From JANJTY01 sp038257155 (GTDB taxonomy: Bacteria > Pseudomonadota > Gammaproteobacteria > Xanthomonadales > Xanthomonadaceae), in the NCBI GenBank assembly GCA_038257155.1, contig JBBSJP010000070.1, positions 1-15,582 of the forward strand: 15,582 nt of DNA, written 5' to 3'. Below, one piece after another: positions 1 to 7,540 of this stretch (positions are counted from its first letter, which is position 1; each line of letters begins with the position of its first letter). The position numbers were made by a program, and so were the translations under genes. The notes under the pieces are model-generated. The model had not been told where the DNA came from. It worked only from the letters and a program-made list of their open reading frames with translations, and ran no database searches.

Positions 1-405
1 CGGATCCGCGCCGCCACACCCTTATCGCTCGAACCGTCATTCGGCGGCGCTTGATCCGACCTACGCAGAGCTCCCGTAGGTCGGCTCAAGCCGCGCAGCG
101 GTGGAGCCGACATCGCGACGGCCCCATCCGTGCGTCGGATCCGCGCCGCCACGCTGGATCGCCTGGCTTGGTCTTTCGGCGGCGCTTGATCCGACCTACG
201 AACAGTCCCTCTCGGACCCCAATGTCGGATCCGCGCCGCCACACCCTTATCGCTCGAACCGTCATTCGGCGGCGCTTGATCCGACCTACGCAGAGCTCCC
301 GTAGGTCGGCTCAAGCCGCGCAGCGGTGGAGCCGACATCGCGACCCATGAGCAAGCCCACGGTTGCCGGCTCAAGCCGCGCAGCGGTGGAGCCGACATCG
401 CGACT
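1..405. repeat. Interspersed REP-like hairpin repeats with an exact 119-bp duplication
   Basis: No gene is supported here. Positions 1-119 recur exactly at 226-344. The 3' part of the unit appears a third time at 368-404, directly beside the stop codon of the permease gene. The unit is made of two imperfect palindromes. One runs from GTCGGCTC to GAGCCGAC with an inner CCGC/GCGG stem. The other pairs GTCGGATC..CGCCGCC with GGCGGCG..GATCCGAC. A diverged copy of the second palindrome lies at about 133-200. Such paired hairpins are typical of REP/BIME-like elements in GC-rich gammaproteobacteria. They could act as transcription stops for the minus-strand operon ending at 406, but no T-tract follows them. 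Confidence 0.85.
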
Positions 406-1497
406 TCAATCCAACCGCTTGTGAATGCGCAGCGTCGCCAGTGACAGGAACACCAAGGCGAAAATCCCCAGCGCAGCCAGCTCCACCAGCATGTCGGCCA
501 GCGTCGCGCCGCGCAGCATCAGGCCGCGGATCAGGCGCACGAAGTGGGTCATCGGCAGGATCTCGGCCAGCCATTGCGCCGCCTTCGGCATGCCCGCAAA
601 CGGAAACATGAAACCCGACAGCAGCAGCTGCGGCAGGAAGGTGAAGAAGGCCAGCTGCATGGCCTGGAACTGGCTGCGCGCGAGGGTCGAAAGAAACACG
701 CCGAGCGAAAGACTGGCAAGAATGAAGACCAGGGCAGCGACGTACACGTCCAGCAGCGATCCGCGCAGCGGCACCGCGAACACCAGCCAGCCCAGCAGCA
801 AGACGATGCTGACCTGCAGCAGGCCGATACCCACAAAGGGCAGGACCTTGCCCAGGGTCAGTTCCCAAGGCGACACCGGCGTAGCGAAAAGCATTTCCAG
901 GTTGCCGCGCTCGCGTTCGCGCACCAGCGCCACGGCGGTGAACAGCACCATGGTCATGGTCAGGATCACGCCGATCAGGCCGGGCACGGTGTTGACTGGC
1001 GCGCGTCGCTCGGGGTTATACAGGTTCAGCACTTCGACCGGTGCGGTGCGCCGACTCCAGTTATTCACTCCGTACACCGGATACGCCGCCAGCTGTCGCG
1101 CGGCCGCTTGTACCACCTGATCCGAGCCATCCACGATCACCTGCAGGGCAGGTCGATCACGACGCTCCAGCCGCGCATCGAAATCTCCCGGCAGCACCAG
1201 GGCCAGGCTGATCTCACCGCTGCGCAGCAGGTCATCGAGCTGCTGCGGCGTATGCACCTGATGACGCAGCTCGACCACACCGGTGGCGGCGAGGCCTGCG
1301 ACGAGTTCACGCGAGCGCGCAGTATCGGCTTGATCCAGCAGGCCGGCCTGCAAGCCGCGCACATCCAGATTGATGGCAAAGCCAAACAGCAGCAGCTGCA
1401 GGGTGGGAATACCGACGATCATCGCGAAGCTGAGCCGGTCGCGACGCAACTGGCGCAGTTCCTTGTGCACGATCGCGAACAGGCGGGTCAGATTCAT
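406..1497 (-). CDS. ABC-2 type transporter permease (YbhS/YbhR/YhhJ-like)
   Basis: The product is 363 aa and is the membrane subunit of an exporter in the inner membrane. It has the ABC-2 layout: a first membrane helix at about residues 24-43, a large periplasmic region at about 44-165, then five more hydrophobic segments from about 170 to 355. The charged segment at about 194-205 (RERERGNLEMLF) followed by TPVSPWE is the usual coupling region that contacts the ATPase. The ATG start at 1497 is chosen because it overlaps the ATPase stop codon in an ATGA arrangement, which indicates translational coupling; the reading frame stays open further upstream but lies inside the ATPase gene. Related E. 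coli loci (ybhGFSR) carry two permeases and here only one is present, so it probably homodimerises. Substrate is unknown. Confidence 0.9.
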   Translation of the reverse strand: MNLTRLFAIVHKELRQLRRDRLSFAMIVGIPTLQLLLFGFAINLDVRGLQAGLLDQADTARSRELVAGLAATGVVELRHQVHTPQQLDDLLRSGEISLALVLPGDFDARLERRDRPALQVIVDGSDQVVQAAARQLAAYPVYGVNNWSRRTAPVEVLNLYNPERRAPVNTVPGLIGVILTMTMVLFTAVALVRERERGNLEMLFATPVSPWELTLGKVLPFVGIGLLQVSIVLLLGWLVFAVPLRGSLLDVYVAALVFILASLSLGVFLSTLARSQFQAMQLAFFTFLPQLLLSGFMFPFAGMPKAAQWLAEILPMTHFVRLIRGLMLRGATLADMLVELAALGIFALVFLSLATLRIHKRLD

Positions 1498-2429
1498 GCG
1501 GTGGCCGCTTCGCGTTGTGTTGCCGCCACGAATACGTCCTCCAGATTGGCTTCCACGGTCTCCACGTGCGCTTCGAGCCCCGCCTGCTTCAAGGCGTTGT
1601 GCAGGGCGGGGGCGCTGTCGCCGCGTTCGTCGAGCAACACGCGCAGATGGGTGCCGATCTGCGCGGTGCCTATGACGCCGACGCGTGCCTTGAGCCAGGC
1701 TTCGATCACCTGCAAGTCGTCGGCCTCGATGCGCAGCACCGCGCCGGGCAGATTGGCGCACAACTCGGCCGGGCTGCCGTCGGCGACCAGGCGGCCACGA
1801 TCGAGGATGGCCAGCCGATGGCAGCGTTCGGCTTCGTCCATGTAATGGGTGGACACCAGCAGGGTGGTACCGGCCGCGGCCAGTTCGAACAGGCTGGCCC
1901 AGAAGTCGCGCCGCGACTGCGGATCCACCGCGCTGGTCGGTTCGTCCAGCAATAGCAGCTCCGGCTCATGCAGCACGCAGCCGGCCAGGGCCAGGCGCTG
2001 CTTCTGGCCACCCGACAAGGTTCCGGCCAGCTGGTTGCGGCGCTGGCCAAGCCGATAGCGTTCGATCACCTCGGCGATGCGCTGGCGGGCGCGTTGTCGC
2101 GGCAGGGCCTGGATGGCGGCCAGGAACTCGAGGTTCTCGGCCACGCTGAGATCTTCGTACAGCGAGAATTTCTGCGTCATGTAGCCGATGCGAAGCTTGA
2201 GTGCCTCGGCTTGCTGCGGAATGCGCAGGCCCAGTACCTCGACTTCGCCGGCGCTGGGTTTCAGCAGGCCGCACAGCATGCGCAGGCTGGTGGACTTGCC
2301 CGAACCGTTCGGGCCGAGAAAGCCGTAGACCTGGCCGCGCGGCACGTCGAGGTCGAGGCCATCGACGGCCAGCAGCGAGCCGAAGCGGCGCGACAAGCCG
2401 CGCGCGCGAATGGCCAGTTCAACGGACAT
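1494..2429 (-). CDS. ABC transporter ATP-binding protein (YbhF-like, single nucleotide-binding domain)
   Basis: The 311-aa product is the cytoplasmic ATPase that powers the neighbouring permease. All motifs are present: Walker A GPNGSGKST at residues 39-47, Q-loop Gln at 86, signature LSGGQ at 138-142, Walker B LLLLDE ending at 163, and H-loop His195. The C-terminal part (about 215-311), ending in the NLEDVF motif, is typical of the drug-export (DrrA/CcmA) subgroup. The start at 2429 is chosen because the ABC domain begins immediately after it and it overlaps the adaptor gene by 11 bp; the longer open frame to 2702 only shadows that gene. E. coli YbhF fuses two such domains, whereas this protein has one and presumably works as a homodimer. 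Confidence 0.92.
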   Translation of the reverse strand: MSVELAIRARGLSRRFGSLLAVDGLDLDVPRGQVYGFLGPNGSGKSTSLRMLCGLLKPSAGEVEVLGLRIPQQAEALKLRIGYMTQKFSLYEDLSVAENLEFLAAIQALPRQRARQRIAEVIERYRLGQRRNQLAGTLSGGQKQRLALAGCVLHEPELLLLDEPTSAVDPQSRRDFWASLFELAAAGTTLLVSTHYMDEAERCHRLAILDRGRLVADGSPAELCANLPGAVLRIEADDLQVIEAWLKARVGVIGTAQIGTHLRVLLDERGDSAPALHNALKQAGLEAHVETVEANLEDVFVAATQREAATA

Positions 2430-3393
2430 CGTCGGCCTGCACTTCGGCCTGCAAGGCAAGGCCGGCGGGCAGCGCCTGCGCGGCGTCGCCCTGCAGCAGC
2501 AGCTCGGCGCGATAGACCAGGCGACTGGCGTCGTCACCGGCCAACGCGTAGTAAGGCGTGAATGCCGGCTCGCTGGCGATGCTGCGCAGGCTGGCCTCGA
2601 AGGGCTCGGCGATGCCCTGCACATGCACGCGAAAGAGGGCGCCTTCGCGTACACCGGTGCGTTGCGCGGCCGGCACGAACACGCGGGCGTATGGCGCCTC
2701 ACCTACCAACAGGCTGACCAAGGCGGCGCCAACCGGCGGTTGATCACCGGGTTTGAAGGGCAGGGCATCGATGAGTCCGGCGCGTGGCGCACGCAGGCTG
2801 AGGCGATCCAGCGCGATGCGTTGCTGTTGTTCGACGGCAGCTGCCGCGTCGAGTGCCGCCTGGGCCTGGTCAAGCTGTTCGCTTCGTGTGCCACTGGTGA
2901 GTTCGGCGAGCTGCGCCTGCGCCGCCTGCACATCGGCGCGGCTGCGCTGCGCCGCTGCGCTGGCACGCTCGAGTTCGCTTTGCGCCAACAGGCCGCGGTC
3001 GCGCAGTTCACTGACTCGCGCTTCCTCGCGGCGGGTTTCCTCGGCACTGGCACGCGCACGGGCCAGCACGGCGCGTGCCGCGGCAATGCTTTCGCTGCGT
3101 GGCCCTTCGCTGAGTTCCGCCAGGCGCGCCTCGGCCTGCCGCAATGCCGCCTCGCTGCCGCGCAGTCGTGCCAGTGCGCGGGCCGGGTCGAGTTCCACCA
3201 GCAACTCGCCTTCCTGCACGCGCTGGCCCTCGCGTACCGCCACCCGCAGGATCGCCTCGGACGCCTCGGCGGGCAGCGCGATGCGATCCCATTCCAGCGT
3301 GCCCTGCATTGCCGGCGGTGCTTCGGACGAGCAAGCGGTCAACAGCAGAGCTGCAAGCAGTGACAGCAGCGCGCTTCGCGGTTCAGTCTTCAT
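2419..3393 (-). CDS. HlyD-family periplasmic adaptor lipoprotein (YbhG-like)
   Basis: The 324-aa product is a membrane-fusion subunit that would bridge the ABC exporter to an outer-membrane channel. The N-terminus is a lipoprotein signal ending LLLTAC, with the lipidated Cys at residue 21. A lipoyl/barrel half follows at about 40-70. Then comes a long Ala/Glu/Arg-rich coiled-coil hairpin at about 73-187 containing two GxRSE repeats (at about 97-101 and 158-162), and the second barrel half begins at LRAPRAGLI. On the minus strand a GGAG sits 8 nt before the ATG at 3393, supporting this start. The gene overlaps the repressor gene by 11 bp and the ATPase gene by 11 bp, so the operon is tightly coupled. 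No outer-membrane factor gene is in the window, so a TolC-like partner encoded elsewhere is inferred. Confidence 0.9.
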   Translation of the reverse strand: MKTEPRSALLSLLAALLLTACSSEAPPAMQGTLEWDRIALPAEASEAILRVAVREGQRVQEGELLVELDPARALARLRGSEAALRQAEARLAELSEGPRSESIAAARAVLARARASAEETRREEARVSELRDRGLLAQSELERASAAAQRSRADVQAAQAQLAELTSGTRSEQLDQAQAALDAAAAVEQQQRIALDRLSLRAPRAGLIDALPFKPGDQPPVGAALVSLLVGEAPYARVFVPAAQRTGVREGALFRVHVQGIAEPFEASLRSIASEPAFTPYYALAGDDASRLVYRAELLLQGDAAQALPAGLALQAEVQADDVR

Positions 3394-4033
3394 CGGTCAA
3401 CTCCAGCCCGCGTTCCAGCAGGGCCATGGTGTGCGTAATCAGGGCAGCGCGATCGACATCCTCAGCACCAAACACACCTCGCCAGACTGGCGCAGCAGCA
3501 CTGGCGAACAGGGTGAGGCCGATCAGGGATACCACCAGCAAGCGCGGATCGAGCGATGCGTTCATGGCGCCCGATTTCTGTGTGGCAGCAAAGCGTTGCG
3601 CCAGCATCAACGGAATCATCGGCGCCAGTCGCGGCATCAGGCGCTCGCGCAGCGCGCCGCCCTCGCTCAGTACTTCGCGAATCCACAGGGTGGCCAGCCA
3701 CGGGTGGCGCTCGAACAGAGCGAAAGCGGTCTCGACAAACCCACGAATGGTCTGACGCACTGTCGCATTCGGACTTGCCACACCGCCGCGCAGCGTTTCC
3801 AGCACCGGCAGCAGGCGCTCGTTGATCACCGCATCGATCAGCTGATCCTTGTCACCAAAGTAGTAGTGCACCAGCGCCGGCGTAGCGCCAGCATGCCTCG
3901 CCACCGCCCGCAGAGTGCTGGCCGCAATGCCCTCGCTCACGAACGTCTGCAACGCAGCATCCAGCAACCGCGCACGTTGATCCGGCGCATTGCGATCGGG
4001 TCGGCCAGGTTTGCGGGGCTTGCTCATCGGCAT
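3383..4033 (-). CDS. TetR-family transcriptional regulator (CecR/YbiH-like)
   Basis: The 216-aa product has a basic N-terminus (KPRKPGRPDR), then the TetR helix-turn-helix at about residues 38-60 with the hallmark LVHYYFGDKDQL. The C-terminal half is a helical ligand-binding and dimerisation domain. It is the first gene of the exporter operon, as CecR is in E. coli, and most likely represses its own operon through the palindrome that begins at its start codon. Two in-frame ATGs (4033 and 4027) lie close together and neither has a Shine-Dalgarno sequence. The predicted transcription start falls beside them, so the mRNA may be leaderless or nearly so. The family assignment is firm; the ligand is unknown. 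Confidence 0.9.
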   Translation of the reverse strand: MPMSKPRKPGRPDRNAPDQRARLLDAALQTFVSEGIAASTLRAVARHAGATPALVHYYFGDKDQLIDAVINERLLPVLETLRGGVASPNATVRQTIRGFVETAFALFERHPWLATLWIREVLSEGGALRERLMPRLAPMIPLMLAQRFAATQKSGAMNASLDPRLLVVSLIGLTLFASAAAPVWRGVFGAEDVDRAALITHTMALLERGLELTDED

Positions 4034-4052
4034 TAATTAACGCGTGAATTAA
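4033..4052. promoter_or_regulatory. 20-bp palindromic operator at the repressor start
   Basis: TTAATTAACGCGTGAATTAA is a palindrome except for a single mismatched pair. It is AT-rich in a GC-rich background and abuts the first ATG of the TetR gene. TetR repressors typically bind such near-perfect palindromes overlapping their promoters. It overlaps the predicted -10 element, so binding would block RNA polymerase. The binding itself is inference. Confidence 0.7.
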
Positions 4053-4064
4053 ATAAAAAGTCAA
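4036..4064 (-). promoter_or_regulatory. Predicted sigma-70 promoter for the efflux operon
   Basis: On the minus strand TTGACT (4064-4059) is followed, after 17 nt, by GTTAAT (4041-4036). That is a good -35 and a 4-of-6 match to the -10 consensus. Transcription would start near 4029-4030, within a few bases of the two candidate start codons. The -10 lies inside the palindrome. Confidence 0.5.
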
Positions 4065-4093
4065 GGCAACCAGAATTGACGCCAACGCCGTTC

Positions 4094-4434
4094 TTGGAGG
4101 GCGCCGCTCCCGCGGCGCCGCTTTGCCGGCGCAATCAACAGCGGCCGCGCAGGAGCGCGTCCCTCCAAAGGCCCACGCGCAACGCGCCGCTCTTGTAGGG
4201 CGGATCTCGATCCGCCGCTGCGAGGTGCATCGCAAGCGCCACGGCGGATCTAGATCCGCCCTACGACAGCCAAAGCGATCACCTACGCTCTGCTCTCGGA
4301 GGGCGCTGCTGCCGCGGCGCCGCTTCACCGGCGCAATCAACAGCGGCCGCGCGGGAGCGCGTCCCTCCAAAAGGCCGATCGTGCAATGCCGCTCTCGTAG
4401 GGCGGATCTAGATCCGCCGTTGCGAGGTACATCG
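4094..4434. repeat. Mosaic repeat array with about 202-bp period (elements A and B)
   Basis: No gene is supported. Element A, bounded by inverted ends GGAGGG and CCCTCC (71 bp), occurs at 4096-4166 and 4298-4368. In the first copy the inverted ends extend to TTGGAGGG (4094-4101) and CCCTCCAA (4161-4168). Element B is an 18-bp hairpin GGCGGATCNNGATCCGCC at 4199-4216, 4243-4260 and 4401-4418; the last two are perfect palindromes. A1 to A2 and B1 to B3 are both 202 bp apart, so a unit of at least about 137 bp was duplicated and then diverged. Confidence 0.85.
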
Positions 4435-4545
4435 GCAAGGTCTTTCATCGGGCATCGTTGGGCTTCGCTACGCTCAGCACCAACCTACCAGAGCGGTCGT
4501 TCCCCTTTCGTGGTGAGGCGCCAAACGCAGCAACCAGATTTCCAC

Positions 4546-4850
4546 CATCTACCGTTCGTGGTGAGGCGCTGGTCGAGGACAGCGCGCAGCGCTGTATCGA
4601 GAGCAGCGATCGAACCACCGGTCCGCAGCTCAAGATCCGCCCTCCAAAAAGCCAAAGCACGCGGTTCCACGTTCCCGCCACGGCGGATCAAGATCCGCCC
4701 TCCAACAGCCAAAGCGATCGCGTAGCCCTGCTCTTGGAAGGCGCCCCCGCATCTACCGTTCGTGCTGAGGCGCTGATCGAGGACAGCGCGCAGCGCTGTA
4801 TCGAGAGCAGCGATCGAACCACGTGCCAGCAGCTCAAGGTCCGCCCTCCA
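4546..4850. repeat. Pair of 101-bp repeats (element C) with intervening element B
   Basis: Positions 4546-4646 and 4750-4850 are about 90% identical by eye and contain the sequence CTACCGTTCGTGNTGAGGCG. A shorter related piece lies at about 4505-4520. Between the copies, 4681-4745 repeats the module seen at 4241-4305 (hairpin B followed by GCCAAAGCGATC). Short open frames across this stretch run through the repeats on both strands and show no protein-like features, so I do not call a gene. Confidence 0.8.
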
Positions 4851-5140
4851 CCGCACGGAGTGGCGCGCTCCTGCGCGGCTGCGAAGGCCCCTTCTGCAAG
4901 AGCATCACCGCGAGGGCGACGACTGAAATGTAGGAGCTGACGCAGTCGGCGACCGCAGACTGTCGGCCTTCCTCTGGATTGCGCATTCGCCGAGCACCCC
5001 GGTCGCGCACAGGGTGCGCTCCACAAGGGCATTGCCTGTCGCGAGCGCAGGAGGCGACCCTGTCGGTGACCAGCTTGTCGGCTCTCCAGCATGTCGTTTC
5101 AGTCTTACTCCTGCGTACTCAAGCACAGGCCCACACCAAC
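4851..5140. other. Gene-free spacer with further short hairpins
   Basis: Nothing protein-coding is convincing. Small inverted repeats occur, for example GTCGC (5038-5042) facing GCGAC (5054-5058). Sequences resembling the common GTAGGAGCTGACGCAGTCGG type of intergenic repeat lie at about 4931-4955. The promoter of the gene starting at 5155 must lie here, but I cannot identify it with confidence. Confidence 0.5.
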
Positions 5141-5154
5141 CAGGAGTACCCAGC

Positions 5155-5796
5155 ATGTCTACCCACCGAGTTCCACGCTTCATTCTGCTTGCCGCGGGCT
5201 GCTTTGCAGTGCAGGCGCAGGCACAAATGGATTCCTTCTCCCTGAATTTCGAAGAAATCAAGATCGAATACCACTCGACACAAACCGGATCGTTGCCGTT
5301 TGCCCTGGATCTGGTGCATGGCGAGGATGGCGCGGTCCGGCTTCGGCCCATCGGCACGCACAACCTCACTTTCAAACGCGGGCAGTTCTTTCCTGCCGAT
5401 CCCTTGCCCGAGTCATGGCTGTACTTCGACATGGATTCGACCCGCAACGGCATGGCCGGCCAGCTTGCTGTCGGCATCGATCAGTCGGCGGGTGCCGCCG
5501 GCGGAGGGCCGCACGTCAAGGTATTCGACGGCCGCGGCGGCAGCTCCGCCGGCGTGCATGCCGGCGGTGCGCAGGTACTCATGGGCGACGGCAGCGTTCG
5601 CTTTGTGCGCGATTCGGTGAACGTGCAACTGCGCGGTGAACCCACGGCACTGTTCAATCAGCCCGGCCCCGGTGAGCCACTGGTTGCGCAACTGCCGACG
5701 CCCGCCGTGGGGCAAACCATCCGACTGAAACTCGTGGTCACCGACAACCACGGCGCCAGCACCAGTTTGCCCGTGCAGATCAGTCGTCCGCGATAA
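5155..5796 (+). CDS. Small secreted protein with H-X9-DG motif
   Basis: The 213-aa product begins with a signal peptide (hydrophobic core FILLAAGCFAV, likely cleavage after AQA at about residue 23). The start is fixed by an AGGAG 8 nt upstream of the ATG at 5155; the open frame continues upstream but through repeats. Residues 135-146 read H, nine residues, then DG (HAGGAQVLMGDG), followed by SVRFV. This is the H-X9-DG signature known from prepilin-processing-associated proteins, abundant in Planctomycetes and unusual here. The Gly-rich loop at about 111-134 precedes it. The rest (about 27-110 and 155-213) looks beta-rich and unrecognised. No prepilin N-terminal methylation motif is seen. Function is unknown; a secreted or surface role is inferred. 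Confidence 0.75.
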   Translation: MSTHRVPRFILLAAGCFAVQAQAQMDSFSLNFEEIKIEYHSTQTGSLPFALDLVHGEDGAVRLRPIGTHNLTFKRGQFFPADPLPESWLYFDMDSTRNGMAGQLAVGIDQSAGAAGGGPHVKVFDGRGGSSAGVHAGGAQVLMGDGSVRFVRDSVNVQLRGEPTALFNQPGPGEPLVAQLPTPAVGQTIRLKLVVTDNHGASTSLPVQISRPR

Positions 5797-5821
5797 ATCC
5801 GCGAGGGCAGGCCCCGGTCAC

Positions 5822-5839
5822 GGCGGATCAAGATCCGCC
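5822..5839. repeat. Hairpin element B between convergent genes
   Basis: GGCGGATCAAGATCCGCC is the same 18-bp hairpin as at 4682-4699. It lies between the stop codons of two convergent genes and may act as a bidirectional transcription barrier, although no T-tract follows. Confidence 0.7.
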
Positions 5840-5911
5840 GTCCAAAGCGGATGACCCAGTGCTGGCAGCGCCCGTCCTGCTTGCCCTCGGTTCAGCGCAA
5901 CCGCCGCCGGA

Positions 5912-7387
5912 CTATTTGCGTGTCAGCTCCTCTACCTGCTGTTCCAGCGCCTTGATCCGGCGGTGCTGGTCGAGCGTGTAGAGGGTCAATTCCTCAACCT
6001 TCTGCAGCAGTCGCAGTTGCAGTTCGGTCATGTTGAGCGCGCCTGCCTTGGCGCCATCGGCCTTCGCTGCGAGCTTGGGAAGGTGCCGGTTGGCTTCAAT
6101 GAACGCTGCCAGTTCGTCCTGTGGCATCAGCTTGTAGTCCGGCGCAAGGACCTGGGCCGGCACGTCGGAGAACGAGGTGCTGTTGGCGAAAAGGCTCCCC
6201 GCGATCGTGAGATTTCCGGACGTGTCCAGCTTGAGCTCGGTTGCCGTCGTGGCATCGTCGGGTGCCATGATGGTGAATGCGCTGCGGTTGCCGGACATCA
6301 CCCGCCAGCGTGCCCCGGCGGTGTTGTTGAGATCGATTCCAACCGGACTTGCGCTGGCAAGTTCCAGCTTCTGCGCCGGCGACTGTGTTCCCATGCCGAT
6401 ATTTCCACTCGCCGCAACAGTAAGCGCGTTGCTCGGTGCGCCGGGGAAAATCCTGAAAACCAGGCGGCTGCCGCCGGTGGTGTCACGCACAAAGAAGTTG
6501 GCTTCATTGCCGCCGACATCCCAGGTCTGCGCCGCGAATCCGCCGCTGCCATTCTGTTCAAGCCGGATCGCCGGCGTGTCCCCGCTCAGTACCTGCAGAT
6601 CGAGTACGGGCGTGGAGGTACCGAAGCCGACCTGGCCGGCGCTGCTGACAAACACGCTGTTGCTGGGCGCGCCGGCCACGATGGTAAATGGCGTTCTGGA
6701 ATTGGTGATGTCATCGATCGAGAACTTGTCGAGTCCTCCACTTGCCGAGTCATTGGCGGTCAATTGCCAGTCGTTCGTCGAAAAACCTGCCGTTGCGGAG
6801 GTGTCTTCGAACTTGATCCTGAGGTTGTTTTCCTTCAGGCGGAGGGTGTCGAATCCAAAGTCTTCGGCGTTTACGCAGTCGAAACCGATGCAAGCGCTGC
6901 CCTGCACGATCAGATCGTCCGGGATCACCTGGTCCTTTGGCTGGGCGACGCTGTCGCGTAACGCTTTGATATCGCCTTCCGGCTCCGCGGTTCCTTCGCC
7001 GGGCAGGTGGAACGCGCCAGCAAGCACCCGGAACGAGCCGGACTCGGCCGCCATGCTGCTCTTGGCGTGATCGCCTGCATCGACGTGATGTCCGCTGCGT
7101 TGCTCCGCACCGGTTACCGGCCAGATCTCGAAGCGGTAGCTGCCATCGGCCCAGTGTGTACCAAGCTCTGCATTCGTGACCTGCATGACTTCGTTGGAAA
7201 GAAAGGTGCTCTCAAGTACCCTGCCGTCGGGCAAGGCCAGGCGCAATTGATACGCGGGTGCTGATTGCTCCGGCTGGAACCGGATCGAATCGGGCGTCAT
7301 GGTCATCTCGGCCGCCAGGCTGCTGGTCACCATCGACAGGGCAAAAATCGCCAGAATTCCTGAGTGGTATGCGTTCGAACGCGTCAT
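5912..7387 (-). CDS. Secreted fibre-like protein with GxGxGT..P beta repeats and C-terminal coiled coil
   Basis: The 491-aa product has a signal peptide (about residues 1-26, ending SSLAA). The middle carries repeated units of the type seen in phage-tail-like and surface fibre proteins: SAGQVGFGTSTP, SGNIGMGTQSP and the related TSGNLTIAGS. Each of the three units is preceded by an FTI or FRI strand, and the first two by GAPSN as well. From about residue 415 it has a conserved-looking tail (APDYKLMPQDELAAFI, then NRHLP) and finally a heptad-rich segment (about 453-491) with VEELTLYTLDQ. That tail closely resembles the end of many secreted Bacteroidetes fibre proteins and S74-associated proteins. 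A trimeric fibre is the likely structure. GGGGA lies upstream of the ATG. It is convergent with the gene at 5155. Target and function are unknown. Confidence 0.75.
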   Translation of the reverse strand: MTRSNAYHSGILAIFALSMVTSSLAAEMTMTPDSIRFQPEQSAPAYQLRLALPDGRVLESTFLSNEVMQVTNAELGTHWADGSYRFEIWPVTGAEQRSGHHVDAGDHAKSSMAAESGSFRVLAGAFHLPGEGTAEPEGDIKALRDSVAQPKDQVIPDDLIVQGSACIGFDCVNAEDFGFDTLRLKENNLRIKFEDTSATAGFSTNDWQLTANDSASGGLDKFSIDDITNSRTPFTIVAGAPSNSVFVSSAGQVGFGTSTPVLDLQVLSGDTPAIRLEQNGSGGFAAQTWDVGGNEANFFVRDTTGGSRLVFRIFPGAPSNALTVAASGNIGMGTQSPAQKLELASASPVGIDLNNTAGARWRVMSGNRSAFTIMAPDDATTATELKLDTSGNLTIAGSLFANSTSFSDVPAQVLAPDYKLMPQDELAAFIEANRHLPKLAAKADGAKAGALNMTELQLRLLQKVEELTLYTLDQHRRIKALEQQVEELTRK

Positions 7388-7540
7388 GAGTGGTTCCCCT
7401 TGAGTGAACAGCCTCCGCGCTGCTGAGGCTTCGGAAAGCGCGCAAGCGGCGCGCTGTCATGCAAGCAGGGCCAAGTATGCACCGCAGGGGACGCGGAGGA
7501 CACTTGGGATCCGCCAAAGGCCTCGCGTGAATCAGCCGCG

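Noticed and set aside
544..1845. Long plus-strand open frame (433 codons) opposite the permease and ATPase genes
   Set aside because: It is the antisense shadow of two well-supported ABC genes; its Gln/His/Arg-rich translation has no domain features and arises from the GC-rich codon pattern.
2753..4036. Long plus-strand open frame (427 codons) opposite the HlyD and TetR genes
   Set aside because: Low-complexity Ser/Ala/Arg-rich translation antisense to two recognised genes; no ribosome site.
4094..4850. CRISPR array, suggested by regular repeats and palindromes
   Set aside because: Repeat lengths (18, 71 and 101 bp) and about 200-bp spacing do not fit the 24-40 bp repeats with equal-sized spacers of CRISPR, and no cas gene is present apart from a doubtful Cas2-like fold far away.
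4123..5092. Several 80-200 codon frames on both strands of the repeat region
   Set aside because: They run through duplicated hairpin elements, repeat their own sequence with the DNA repeats, and show no signal, domain or ribosome site.
5963..6961. Plus-strand 332-codon frame opposite the fibre gene
   Set aside because: Antisense shadow; the minus-strand frame has a signal peptide, repeats and a coiled coil.
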